Program-made: the position numbers and the translations under genes
Assembly: GCF_000024405.1 (NCBI RefSeq)
Contig: NC_013517.1
Coordinates: forward strand, 1,674,001-1,738,000
Source: Sebaldella termitidis ATCC 33386
Lineage (GTDB): Bacteria > Fusobacteriota > Fusobacteriia > Fusobacteriales > Leptotrichiaceae
DNA length: 64,000 nucleotides
Direction of reading: 5' to 3'
Notes under the pieces: generated by a model
The model's database searches: none
What the model was told of the DNA's origin: nothing
What the model saw: the letters and a program-made list of their open reading frames with translations, nothing else
Shown here: one piece after another, positions 8,865 through 18,800 of the stretch
Position numbering within the stretch: position 1 is the first letter of the stretch
How the letters are laid out: each line of letters begins with the position of its first letter

Positions 8865-9593
8865 ATGAAAAAAAATATAGGTGCATTTTTTGATATAGAT
8901 GGTACAATTTACAGAGATTCACTTTTAATAGAACATTTTAAGATGCTCGTAAAATATGAATTTATTAATATGTCTTCATGGACAGGTCGTGTAAAGCAGA
9001 AATTTGAGCATTGGGAAAAAAGAAACGGCAACTATGACGACTATTTGCTGGAATTAGTAGAAACTTACGTAGATGCATTAAAAAATCTGAATAAAAATGA
9101 TGTGGAGTTTCTGGCGAAAAGAGTAATTGATTTGAAATGGGAAAGAGTTTACAGATACACAAGGCAGAAACTAATGGAGCATAAGGAAAAAGGACATAAA
9201 ATAATTATAATTTCAGGTAGTCCGGATTTTCTTGTGGAAAAAATGGCGCTGAAATATGAAGTGGATGATTTTATGGCTTCAAAGTATCTTGTGGATAAAA
9301 ATAATATATTCACAGGAGAAGTGGTACCCATGTGGGATGCTAAAAGCAAAAAGAAAGCTATTAATTATTTTTGTGATAAGTACAGCATAGATTTTTCCAA
9401 GTCTTATGCTTACGGGGATACCACAGGCGATCTTACTATGTTTAAGAATGTGAAGTTTCCTGTAGCGATAAATCCTGCTATGAGACTGATAAAAAAAATA
9501 AAAAAAGATAAGGAGCTGTCTGAAAGAATACAGATAATAGTAGAAAGAAAGGATGTCATCTACAGTCTGGATTCTCATGTTAAGGTACAGTAA
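8865..9593 (+). CDS. HAD superfamily phosphatase (HAD-IB, SerB-like)
   Basis: 242 residues from the ATG at 8865, which has AAAGGAGGTG upstream; the frame also runs back to 8805 without a ribosome site. Motif I is FFDIDGTIYRDS (nucleophile Asp10, acid Asp12), motif II is IIISGSPDFL, and motif IV is YAYGDTTGDLTMF. A helical cap sits between motifs I and II, as in the HAD-IB group that includes phosphoserine phosphatase and CicA-like proteins. The substrate cannot be told from sequence. It appears to be a single-gene unit. Confidence 0.88.
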   Translation: MKKNIGAFFDIDGTIYRDSLLIEHFKMLVKYEFINMSSWTGRVKQKFEHWEKRNGNYDDYLLELVETYVDALKNLNKNDVEFLAKRVIDLKWERVYRYTRQKLMEHKEKGHKIIIISGSPDFLVEKMALKYEVDDFMASKYLVDKNNIFTGEVVPMWDAKSKKKAINYFCDKYSIDFSKSYAYGDTTGDLTMFKNVKFPVAINPAMRLIKKIKKDKELSERIQIIVERKDVIYSLDSHVKVQ

Positions 9594-9726
9594 ATAAATC
9601 CTGTTGCATTTCGGGGAAGTCTAATGCTATTATTAAGTATGCAATAAAAAAACAAAATAGTCTCTATTTTGAAATTTTTTTGAAAACTTTGTTTCATGAA
9701 TACTAAAGTATTTAGGAGGAAAAAAT

Positions 9727-10368
9727 ATGATGTCTAACAGATTTGAGGGAATAAAGCTGGAGTTTGAAGGGTTGTTTTATGGAGGAAGTTATGAGATAGA
9801 AATTTTTTCTGATGGTAGGTTTTATTATTCATTTATAGAAAATGAATCTATAGAAATACAAAGAGGCTGTTTTCAGATTTTACAAAAAGAAGTAATGATG
9901 TTTGAAGAGCTGATGGAGCATTTTGAGTTATTAAAAAAACAGGGGAATTATACTGTTACTGAATTTAGATTCGGGAATAGTCTTCTTTTATTACAGAGAA
10001 ACGGAAGAAAAGAAACCATAGAAGTAGGAAAGAATATGATATTTGAGTATTCAAAGCTGCTTATGGACAAATATATGAAAAGTACAAAAAGGGTATTCCT
10101 TCTGGACACATATCTGGACGGGACAAAATATATAAGAAATTTTAACTGGAAAATAAAGAATATGACTACACTTGATCTGTTCAGGGAATTTTCCGGAACA
10201 TATATAAATATGGTAGCGGCATATAATGACAGAAAAGAGAAAGTGGGCTATGTGCCGAAAGAACACAGTGAAGTTCTTGCAAGACTTGTAGATTCGGGAA
10301 AGAAGCTTTATGCACTTGCGATACCTACAGATGAAGCAATAGCATTAAAAATTTATATGTACGACTAG
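9727..10368 (+). CDS. HIRAN-domain protein
   Basis: 213 residues. The C-terminal part (about 125-205: TYLDGTKYIRNF ... LFREFSGTYINMVAAYN ... KVGYVPKEHSEVLARLVDSG) fits the HIRAN domain, a small beta-barrel that in helicase-like factors binds DNA 3' ends. The N-terminal 115 residues (EGIKLEFEGLFYGGSYEIEI and onward) are not recognised. There is no helicase or nuclease domain, so this is a stand-alone HIRAN protein. The tandem ATG at 9727 follows TAGGAGGA. The gene stands alone between a HAD phosphatase and bcp, with a perfect inverted repeat after it. Confidence 0.65.
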   Translation: MMSNRFEGIKLEFEGLFYGGSYEIEIFSDGRFYYSFIENESIEIQRGCFQILQKEVMMFEELMEHFELLKKQGNYTVTEFRFGNSLLLLQRNGRKETIEVGKNMIFEYSKLLMDKYMKSTKRVFLLDTYLDGTKYIRNFNWKIKNMTTLDLFREFSGTYINMVAAYNDRKEKVGYVPKEHSEVLARLVDSGKKLYALAIPTDEAIALKIYMYD

Positions 10369-10415
10369 TGCTGTTCTTTAACGTATCAGTTTTAATAATG
10401 AACGGAAAAACAGCC

Positions 10416-10445
10416 GTATCTTATTTGAATACTCAAATAAGATAC
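10416..10445. repeat. Perfect 12-bp inverted repeat upstream of bcp
   Basis: GTATCTTATTTG, a 6-base spacer, and CAAATAAGATAC. There is no T run on either side, so it is a poor terminator; an operator or mRNA hairpin for the bcp gene 36 bases downstream is possible. Confidence 0.7.
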
Positions 10446-10481
10446 AAAACTAAATAAAGATAACAAGACAGGGAGGCTTAT

Positions 10482-10928
10482 ATGAAAGCAAAGGATTTCA
10501 CACTTCAGGCAAGTAACGGTAAGGATGTAAGTCTGAGTGACTATAAAGGGAAGGCAGTAATTCTGTATTTTTATCCCAAAGACTCTACACCAGGATGTAC
10601 TACAGAGGCCTGTGATTTCCGTGATAATTCCAGTGTGATAAAAGAAGGAAATGCCGAGATACTGGGAATAAGTCTGGATTCTATAAACAGTCACGAGAAA
10701 TTCATAGAAAAAAATGATCTTCCGTTTCTGCTGTTAAGCGATCCTGATCATAAGGTATGTGAAATGTATGGAGTATGGCAGCTGAAAAAGAATTACGGAA
10801 AAGAATATATGGGGATAGTAAGAAGTACTTTTCTTATAGATAAAGATCAAAATATCGTAAAAGAGTGGAGAAATGTAAGAGTAAAGAACCATGTAGAGGA
10901 AGTAACAGAAGAATTGAAAAAACTATAA
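10482..10928 (+). CDS. bcp: Thiol peroxidase Bcp (atypical peroxiredoxin)
   Basis: 148 residues, the usual Bcp size. The peroxidatic cysteine is Cys39 in STPGCTTEACDFRD and the second cysteine Cys44 five residues on is the helix-alpha2 resolving cysteine of this group. Bcp/PrxQ enzymes reduce hydrogen peroxide and organic peroxides with electrons from thioredoxin in the cytoplasm. The ATG has AGGGAGG upstream. A perfect inverted repeat lies before the gene and mprF follows after 37 bases. Identification is firm; oxidative regulation is only suggested by the repeat. Confidence 0.94.
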   Translation: MKAKDFTLQASNGKDVSLSDYKGKAVILYFYPKDSTPGCTTEACDFRDNSSVIKEGNAEILGISLDSINSHEKFIEKNDLPFLLLSDPDHKVCEMYGVWQLKKNYGKEYMGIVRSTFLIDKDQNIVKEWRNVRVKNHVEEVTEELKKL

Positions 10929-10965
10929 TTTTAATAAAAATCCGGTCTGACCAAAAGAGGTAGTA

Positions 10966-13407
10966 ATGAAAAAGAAGGTTATTTTGATATTAAAGCTGTT
11001 ATTCTTTGTGTTAATTCTCTTTTTATTATACAGAGAACTGAAGAATTATAATATCAGGCATATTATAGAAGTAGTAAATGAATACAGTATATCAGTGATA
11101 ATTTTGGGACTTCTTACAGCGGGACTGAATTATTTTATACTGACTTTTTATGATTTGCTGGCTTTACGCAATGAAGATGAAAAGCTTTCATTCAAAAAAA
11201 TAATTCCTGTTTCGTTTACAGCCTTTGCATTCGGAAACAGTCTGGGATTTTCCGGGATTTCGTCCTCGGCAATAAGGCTCAGACTGTATGGAGCATTAAA
11301 GATACCAGAGGGAAAAATAATAAAGATATCTTTATTTACAATGGTTTCCTTCTGGGTGGGACTGATAACGGCTGCTGCTGTTTCGGCAGCAGTCAATATG
11401 AAAATATATGCAGTTCCGCTGATTATCCTGCTTATGATTTACTGCTGGAAAATACCTGATATAAAAAAACTGAGTATAAAAAGAAGTATAGTATTAAAAC
11501 AGCTCATAGTGGGATTTATTGACTGGGCTGCAGCAGGACTTGTACTATATATCTTTTTGCCGGAAAGACCTGATTTTTTTCTGTTTTTAGGAATTTTTTG
11601 TCTGGCACAGTTTGCAGGTGTAGTAAGTAATCTTCCTGGGGGAATAGGAACATTTGAATTTGTTTTTCTAAAGCTTCTGGGCAGCAGTAACGGAATACTT
11701 GCAGCGATTTTTCTTTACAGGGTTATATATTATTTAGTTCCCTTACTCGGTGCTATAATTACATATCTGGTACTGGAATTTACCAAGAAAGCTGAAAAAA
11801 TAACGAAAACTTATGAATTTCTGATTCCGATACTTCTGGCGGCATTTTGCTTTACCAGCGGAATGATACTTTTAATATCTGGTGCGATACCGCCTGCAAT
11901 AAGCAGAATAACTTTTCTTGAAAAAATTATTCCTTTGGGTGTGCTGGAGATTTCTCATTTTTTGGGAAGTATAATTGGTATAGTTTTGATTTTACTGAGC
12001 TATGCAATTAAGAACAGGATAAATCTGGCATACAGAGTTTCAGTGTGTGCTTTGGTTTTCGGTATATTTTCTCTCCTGTTCAAAGGTGCAGGATACGGGA
12101 CAGTAATGGTTCTTATCTTCGTTCTGATTCTTCTTATTCCGTCAAAAAAGTTTTTTTATAGAAAAAGCTCCTTATTTCATAACGGAATAAATCCGGAATG
12201 GACAGTCTTAATTATAATGGTACTTATATCATCTATCTGGCTTGGTCTTTTTTCTTATAAGCAGACGCCTTACAGCAGTCTTTTATGGTGGCAGTTCGAG
12301 TTTCATAAAGGAGCTCCCAGAGTTTTGAGAATGATCTTTGCGATAGGGTTATTTACATTTATATTTTCCGTAATAAAAATTTTAAGACCTGTACCACAGG
12401 AAAAATACACAGTATTAAATGATTCCAGAGAAGCAGTGGATGAAATTATGAAAACATCTTCTGATTCTGAGTCAAACCTTGTCTACTTAAATGATAAAAG
12501 AATATATTTCAGCGATAATAAAAAAGCTTTTCTTATGTACGGAAAGTATCAGAATACCCGTATTGTAATGGGTGATCCTATAGGGAATGAAAGTGAAATA
12601 TCCGAAATCATATGGGACTATTTTTTGGAAACGAAAAACAGTCTTGAATCTCTTATTTTTTATGAGGTAGGAAAAGAAAACCTCCACTATTATCTGGATA
12701 TAGGACTGACTATACTAAAAATAGGCGAGGAAGCACTGGTTAACCTTGAGAATTTTTCACTTAAGGGCGATAAAAAGAAAACTCTGAGATATACGTATAA
12801 TAAGCTTACAAAAGAAGAGTATGAAATGAAAATAATCAAAAAGGAAGATATAGAACCATATCTTGATGAGCTGGAAAGAATATCCGATATCTGGCTCAAG
12901 ACTAAAAGTGTAAAGGAAAAAAGCTTTTCGCTGGGTAATTTTACAAAGGAATATATGCGTAATTTTGATACGGCAGTTATAATAAAGGATAATGAAATAT
13001 ATGCTTTTGCCAATTTATTTTATTCTGGAGATAAAAACGAGATATCCATTGATCTTATGAGATATGATGCAGATAAGGCACCAAACGGTATTATGGACTT
13101 TTTGTTTATGAAAATAATGGAGCATGGTAAAGAAAACGAATTTAAATATTTTAATCTCGGAATGGCACCCTTGTCGGGAATAGAGGATAAAAATACAGGA
13201 TTAGTTAATCTGTGGAATAAAGCCGGGATATTTATATATAAACATGGCAATCATTTCTATAATTTTGACGGGCTGAAAAAATTCAAGAATAAATTTGATC
13301 CCGAATGGAAGCCGAAATATGTGGCTTTTTACGGGAACCCGCTTAAAATAGTAAGTAATACGGTTTCCTTGATTTCTGGCGGAATGAAAGGTTTCTTTAA
13401 AAAATAA
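10966..13407 (+). CDS. mprF: Phosphatidylglycerol lysyltransferase/flippase MprF
   Basis: 813 residues. The first ~480 form a polytopic UPF0104-type flippase with LPGGIGTFEFVFLKLLG. The C-terminal ~300 residues form the cytoplasmic DUF2156 synthase (MYGKYQNTRIVMGDPIG, NFTKEYMRNFDTAVI, KYFNLGMAPLSGI). MprF moves lysine or alanine from aminoacyl-tRNA to phosphatidylglycerol and flips the product outward, giving resistance to cationic peptides. Both halves are complete. The ATG follows AGAGGTAG. It sits 37 bases after bcp and 29 before asnA, so the three may share a transcript. The amino acid used cannot be told from sequence. Confidence 0.93.
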   Translation: MKKKVILILKLLFFVLILFLLYRELKNYNIRHIIEVVNEYSISVIILGLLTAGLNYFILTFYDLLALRNEDEKLSFKKIIPVSFTAFAFGNSLGFSGISSSAIRLRLYGALKIPEGKIIKISLFTMVSFWVGLITAAAVSAAVNMKIYAVPLIILLMIYCWKIPDIKKLSIKRSIVLKQLIVGFIDWAAAGLVLYIFLPERPDFFLFLGIFCLAQFAGVVSNLPGGIGTFEFVFLKLLGSSNGILAAIFLYRVIYYLVPLLGAIITYLVLEFTKKAEKITKTYEFLIPILLAAFCFTSGMILLISGAIPPAISRITFLEKIIPLGVLEISHFLGSIIGIVLILLSYAIKNRINLAYRVSVCALVFGIFSLLFKGAGYGTVMVLIFVLILLIPSKKFFYRKSSLFHNGINPEWTVLIIMVLISSIWLGLFSYKQTPYSSLLWWQFEFHKGAPRVLRMIFAIGLFTFIFSVIKILRPVPQEKYTVLNDSREAVDEIMKTSSDSESNLVYLNDKRIYFSDNKKAFLMYGKYQNTRIVMGDPIGNESEISEIIWDYFLETKNSLESLIFYEVGKENLHYYLDIGLTILKIGEEALVNLENFSLKGDKKKTLRYTYNKLTKEEYEMKIIKKEDIEPYLDELERISDIWLKTKSVKEKSFSLGNFTKEYMRNFDTAVIIKDNEIYAFANLFYSGDKNEISIDLMRYDADKAPNGIMDFLFMKIMEHGKENEFKYFNLGMAPLSGIEDKNTGLVNLWNKAGIFIYKHGNHFYNFDGLKKFKNKFDPEWKPKYVAFYGNPLKIVSNTVSLISGGMKGFFKK

Positions 13408-13436
13408 ATCAAATTAAATCAGGAGGATAAAAATCA

Positions 13437-14447
13437 ATGAAAGTTATAGTACCAAAAAATTATAAAACGCCTTTAGACATAAGGGAAACTGAAGTGGCAA
13501 TAAAAAAACTCAAGGATAGATTTGAGGAAGAGCTTAGTGAAAAAATGAATATAACAAGAGTATCAGCCCCTTTATTCGTAATAAGAAATACAGGATTAAA
13601 CGATGATCTGAACGGTCAGGAGCATCCGGTGAGCTTTACGGCACCCAATATTACTGATCTTAATGTAGAAATAGTACATTCTCTTGCAAAATGGAAAAGA
13701 ATGGCTTTATACAGATATGGGTTTCAAAACGGCGAAGGACTTTATACTGATATGAACGCAATCAGACGTGAAGAAGAAACATCTAATCTGCATTCTATCT
13801 ATGTGGATCAGTGGGATTGGGAAAGAGTTATCGAAAAGGAAGACAGAACAGAGGACTTTCTTGAAGGAATCGTGAAAAAGCTGTTTGATGTATTTAAATC
13901 TATAGAAGCATTTACTTTGGGAGAGTATCCACAGCTTGGAGAAAAATGGCTTCCTGAAAAAATAACATTTATAACTACACAGGAGCTGGAAAATAAATAT
14001 CCTGATCTTACTCCGAAAGAAAGAGAAGGTGCTGCTGCAAAAGAATACGGCGCAATATTTCTGAAAAAAATCGGAGGTGTACTGGAATCAGGAGAAAAGC
14101 ATGACGGAAGGGCTCCGGACTATGATGACTGGAATCTGAACGGGGATATTATATTCTGGAATCCGCTTTTGGACTGTGCTATAGAGCTTTCATCAATGGG
14201 AATAAGAGTAGACAGCGACTCTCTTGAAAAGCAGCTTCATATATCAAATGCGCTGGACAGACTAAATATGCAGTATCACCAAATGGTAAAATCAAATACT
14301 CTGCCTCTTACCATTGGAGGAGGAATCGGACAGTCAAGAATATGTATGTATTTTTTGAGAAAGGCTCATGTAGGAGAGGTTCAGGCATCTATATGGAGCG
14401 AGGAAACAGAAAAAATATGTAAAGAAAACGGAATAAATTTATTATAA
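13437..14447 (+). CDS. asnA: Aspartate--ammonia ligase
   Basis: 336 residues, close to the E. coli AsnA length. It has the class II tRNA-synthetase-like core (VIVPKNYKTPLDIRETEVAI, EHPVSFTAPNI, GLYTDMNAIRREEE, LPLTIGGGIGQSRICMYFL). The enzyme makes asparagine from aspartate, ammonia and ATP in the cytoplasm, suited to an ammonia-rich anaerobic niche. The ATG has CAGGAGGAT upstream. It closely follows mprF and is ended by the terminator at 14454. Identification is firm. Confidence 0.96.
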   Translation: MKVIVPKNYKTPLDIRETEVAIKKLKDRFEEELSEKMNITRVSAPLFVIRNTGLNDDLNGQEHPVSFTAPNITDLNVEIVHSLAKWKRMALYRYGFQNGEGLYTDMNAIRREEETSNLHSIYVDQWDWERVIEKEDRTEDFLEGIVKKLFDVFKSIEAFTLGEYPQLGEKWLPEKITFITTQELENKYPDLTPKEREGAAAKEYGAIFLKKIGGVLESGEKHDGRAPDYDDWNLNGDIIFWNPLLDCAIELSSMGIRVDSDSLEKQLHISNALDRLNMQYHQMVKSNTLPLTIGGGIGQSRICMYFLRKAHVGEVQASIWSEETEKICKENGINLL

Positions 14448-14453
14448 GCTATA

Positions 14454-14485
14454 AAAACACTTTTTGATAAAAAACTGTCAGAAAG
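14454..14485 (+). terminator. Intrinsic terminator after asnA
   Basis: AAAACACTTT and AAAGTGTTTT pair across a 12-base loop, followed by a T-rich stretch. Confidence 0.7.
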
Positions 14486-14555
14486 TGTTTTCTGTTTATT
14501 TTATACATATGTGTGAACATGAAATAGAAGTTTTTATTTTCAGAAAGGGAAAAAT

Positions 14556-14966
14556 ATGATCTTTGAAGATTTGAAAGTATATGAATGGAAAGATTTTTTT
14601 GATAAGCCTGTATCTGAAGGAAGAATTATAAAATTACTGGGAAATGATTTATTCAGAATGTCGTATAGTTCTTCTTCATATGAATTCACATGTCCAAGCC
14701 ACAATATAAGCAAAATGATATTTATGAAAAACGGGACGATTAAATTTTTCCGTGAAAATAAAAGATATCAGGTTTCTGAGGGAGAATTTATTCTAATTCC
14801 AAGAGGTCGAACAGCAGTAACATATTCTGATATGTGTAAATATCTTACTGCGATTTTGATTAGAGACCTTCCGGATGAGATAGTCCGGAAAGAACGGGAG
14901 AAGTTCCCTGAGATAAGGATGCCATGGAAAGTAAAATCTCATGATCCGGATACAGAAAATGATTGA
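14556..14966 (+). CDS. Cupin-like protein
   Basis: 136 residues with a single beta-barrel pattern: FTCPSHNISKMIFMKNGTIK, then FFRENKRYQVSEGEFILIPR, as in cupins and the sugar-binding half of AraC regulators (His in the first motif, EGEFILIPRG closing the second). The usual HxH metal pair is not present, so a bound metal is doubtful. There is no DNA-binding domain. Residues 1-50 and the charged tail are not recognised. The ATG has GAAAGGGA upstream. The next gene starts 21 bases later, so the two are probably co-transcribed. Confidence 0.6.
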   Translation: MIFEDLKVYEWKDFFDKPVSEGRIIKLLGNDLFRMSYSSSSYEFTCPSHNISKMIFMKNGTIKFFRENKRYQVSEGEFILIPRGRTAVTYSDMCKYLTAILIRDLPDEIVRKEREKFPEIRMPWKVKSHDPDTEND

Positions 14967-14987
14967 TATTTAGGAAGGAGGAATATT

Positions 14988-15431
14988 ATGGAACTGCCTG
15001 AATTATTACTGGAATATCTTCACAGGAAAAAGGTCAGAGTCGGCTTTGAGATAATAGGTGCAGAACCTGGAATGAAGGCTTATGTATTAATTTTTCCGAT
15101 AGAAAAAAAAGAAGAACAAATATACAGAAATAATCTTCTTCCAATAGCATCTTACGAAGTAAGATATATAAAACATAAAGAAGAATATACAGATACTAAA
15201 TGGGGGCTTGATTATGACTATGTTCTTGAGGATAAAGATACAAGAATAAAAAGATTTTTTATTGAAAGAAACAATGAAAATTCAAATCTTTTAAAGGTTT
15301 TATCAGAATTTGATATTGATTTTGAAGACTTTAAAAGACTGAATTTTTTTGACAGCGCTTTGACTGACAGTCCGATAGAATATTATCTAAAGGATAAAAG
15401 TATATTTCCGCATTTATGGAAAGAAGATTAG
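14988..15431 (+). CDS. Hypothetical protein
   Basis: 147 residues with a strong Shine-Dalgarno AGGAAGGAGG. The N-terminus reads LPELLLEYLHRKKVRVGFEI and the middle has a beta-strand run (KAYVLIFPIEKKEEQIY, SYEVRYIKHKEEYTD) before an acidic helical end. There is no signal peptide or membrane segment, so it should be cytoplasmic. I do not recognise a family. It lies 21 bases after the cupin-like gene, likely in the same mRNA, and is followed by a 385-base AT-rich gap. Confidence 0.6.
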   Translation: MELPELLLEYLHRKKVRVGFEIIGAEPGMKAYVLIFPIEKKEEQIYRNNLLPIASYEVRYIKHKEEYTDTKWGLDYDYVLEDKDTRIKRFFIERNNENSNLLKVLSEFDIDFEDFKRLNFFDSALTDSPIEYYLKDKSIFPHLWKED

Positions 15432-15816
15432 CTTTGTTTTTTAATAAGAAAATAAAGTAGATTTTGCAATTAAATAGAAGCAGGAATTAACAATATAAAA
15501 AAGAAACAAATATTTCCGAATTTGAAGCTCAGATTAATGAAGATAAAAAATCCGGTTTTCTAATATATTTATTCAAATAAACCAATTTTTTAAAAAGAAA
15601 GATTTAAACAATTGTATATAAAAATAATTTTTTGATTAATAAATTTATGAGAAGTATTAAATAATAAGATGAAAATGTACTACATTTTTTTGATTATCCG
15701 AATGTTTGATTTTTTATCTTGATTTTTTCTAAATAATATTGTAATCTTAAATATATAACTATATGTTTCTACCAAAAAAATAAAATGAAAGGTAATTTAA
15801 AAAAAGAAGGATATTT
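15432..15816. other. AT-rich intergenic region upstream of the autotransporter gene
   Basis: No intact gene. At about 15496-15582 a plus-strand frame is open for 28 codons without a start codon and reads like protein (KETNISEFEAQINEDKKSGF), possibly the tail of a lost gene. The remainder is extremely AT-rich and should hold the autotransporter promoter; TTGATT at 15719 with TGTAAT at 15740 is one weak candidate (15-base spacer). Confidence 0.4.
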
Positions 15817-18800
15817 ATGAAAGATTATAAAAAATTATTATTTAGTTTCTTAGCCCTTAGTTTAGCTTGGAATGCAAAATCTAGCGAAAATACTTTTATA
15901 AAAAAATATGACAGCTTATATACAAAAATAGTAAAAAATATATCAGACAAAAAGAAAGAACAGAATTTTTACAAAACCATTGAAGAGATTTTGAATAAAA
16001 GAAACTCAGAGTTAAGAGATTTATACAAACAGAATGACTATATAGTCAAACCGGAATATTTGGAGTGGCAGATTTTTTTCGGTGGTTTTTATAATGTAAA
16101 AAATAAAAAATTTACAGATAAAAACGATTATGAATACGGGTACAGCAAGGTACCGATGAGCGTGAATCTGGGAATGTATATTCCTATGAAGGACGTTTTG
16201 GGGGTCAGCCCGGCTGATATGGAAAAAAATTCAGGGTTAACAGCCGGATATTTGACTTTAAATGATCCCGGAATTAGAAATGTAAATATGTTTTCAGCAG
16301 TGAAGCCCGATATCAATTTAAATGTAAATCCATTTTCACTGTCAATGAATTTGAACGCGGAAGAATCTGAAACAATAAAATTACAGGCTGAGCCGACACC
16401 TTTGAATATACTTCTGGATGAAGTGGAGGTCTTTAACTTACAGATGAATTATATGACTACACCTTATTCTTCGGCATATTTGGGACCGGTTTTTTCAACT
16501 ACACTGGGTGAAACTTCTCCTGATGATATTATATACAGAGTTAACGATATATGGAATAGTACAAATACCCTTGTAAATAACGGGTTATTGGAGAGCAGAA
16601 TAAAAAGGAAAAATGCAGTTGCCCTTTTGGTAGTAAGAGGTTCAGGATTAGTGGGGACTTACGGTAACCTGTCAGTAATAAATCTTGAAAATTCTAATAC
16701 TGCAGGTGCTGTAATACAGCCGTACACTGGGGGAATAGTGGGCTTTGACAAAACTACGGATTTCTCGCTGATAAATACGGAATATCTTTGGGGAACAGAA
16801 AAAAATGCGATAATCGGACAAAAATACAGTGCTTTGATAGGGCTGGCAGTGCCTCCTGCTAACGGAGTATTTACAAAGCAGGTGGGAATGGGCTACATAC
16901 CAACTAATACAGCGCAAAATATACAGGTAAGGATGGAGAATTTTGGTGATATAACTATGCTGTCACCGAATAGTACAGGCTTTCTTCTGATGCCGGATAT
17001 TGATATAGATCCAGGAAGCACTGCTATGGTAAATAGTACGGCTATTGCCACATATGATTCGGGATATACAAAGTATGCATATATTTTTAATAACAGTGAC
17101 CAGATGAATGTACGTCAGAGAGCACTTAATGCACAATCTGGAACAATAAATGTATATGGATCAAGAAGTTACGGATTTATGACTTCACCCTATGCCGGAG
17201 ATGATACCAGCTTATATAATTTCGGGATAAGCACTGAATCAGCCTATACTTCCAGCATAGCCAATCAGGGAACAATAAATGTACTTGGCGATGAATCAAC
17301 AGGATTTGCAATAAAAAAGGCAATCCATCTGTGGTCAAATGAAGGAGAAATAAATGTAGGAAATAATAATTCTTCATTTTTACAGGATAATGACAATGGG
17401 AATACCATTTATGACAAAAATGGCAATCTTGTATCAACAGGAAATCAGGCACTGGTAGAAAGAGCAACGGGAATGTATACAAACCAGCCGTTGATCGCAT
17501 ACTCGCAGAGTTATGATTATGCATCTCTTCCGGGATATAGTGCAGATGTACTTTTCGGACTTGCGGAAAATTCAGCAAAAATAATTTTGTGGAATAATGC
17601 TGTTTACAGTTCGGGAATACGTGCAGAGAAAAACGGATATATACTTAACAGAGGAGAAATAATCATAAAAGGAGAGAACAACTACGGAATGGTAGTTGCC
17701 GATAGTAACAGCTTCGTAGCCTATACAGGAAATAATCAGGCAGTTTCTATTCCGGGAAATGACTCGTATGTCGCACCGCTGGCAGGAAGAGAGGCAAGAA
17801 TTGTACTTGAATCTACAGCAGGTTCATCAGTGGGCGGTTTTGTACAAAATGAAGGAAATCTTGAAAATGCTTCCGAAATTATAGTAAATAGTATTAATTC
17901 TTCCGGGCTGTATATCAAAAGCGGAAATGCACTGAATTCAGACAGAACCAATCAGCCTAAAAATCATAATTATGGTCAGATTATTGTAAATGCAGCCGGG
18001 ACAAACGGTGTACTTCTTACTAATGAAGATGAAAAAAGTGCTGTTCTGATAAATAACGGACTTATTGAAACAAAGCAGGCAGGAACTATTGCAGTGTATG
18101 CAGTGAATGGCTCACTGGCAGAAATGAAAAATCTGAATGAACAGGAAAGTCATTATACCCCCGGAGATATAATTGTAAATGGTAATTGGGCACAGAATGC
18201 AGCAATAAAAGCGGCTGACGGTGCAACAGGATTATGGCTGGAACAGTCAAATACGGCTTTTTCTGTTTCAAATCCTTCAGGATTGGCTTTAACCAGAGCT
18301 TCTATAGCAGCACCGGTAATAACAGGCAGCAGTACCAGTCAGTATACAAGTGTAGGAGTTTATTCGGACGGGATAGCAACAGCAGAATTTAAAAAAGGAA
18401 TAAAATACGATCTTAATCCTACACTTTATGCAAATGACACAGCAGCTGTAAGAATCGGAAAAAATGCAGTGGCACTTTTACAAAATTATAAAATTAGCGA
18501 GGCAGATTCACGCTCAGCAGTAAATTTTGCAGGGGTAGGAGGAACATTTGATATTCAGGATCTGGAAATTAATATGGATGATAATTCTGTTATGGCTTAT
18601 TCAAACGGAGGAAAAATTACTACAAATACACTGGGAGGAATACATATTTCTGGTTTGGGCAGCAATACAACATTAACATTTGTATCAAATAACGGAAGTA
18701 TATTAATTAATGATACAAAAATCAGTGATTTTCTGATGTCTCCGGGAGCTGTGACCGTCGGAACCGGAACAATGGCTTATCTTGCAGAAAACGGAACAAT

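Noticed and set aside
10416-10445. Terminator call for the inverted repeat before bcp
   Set aside because: There is no T run after the stem on either strand.
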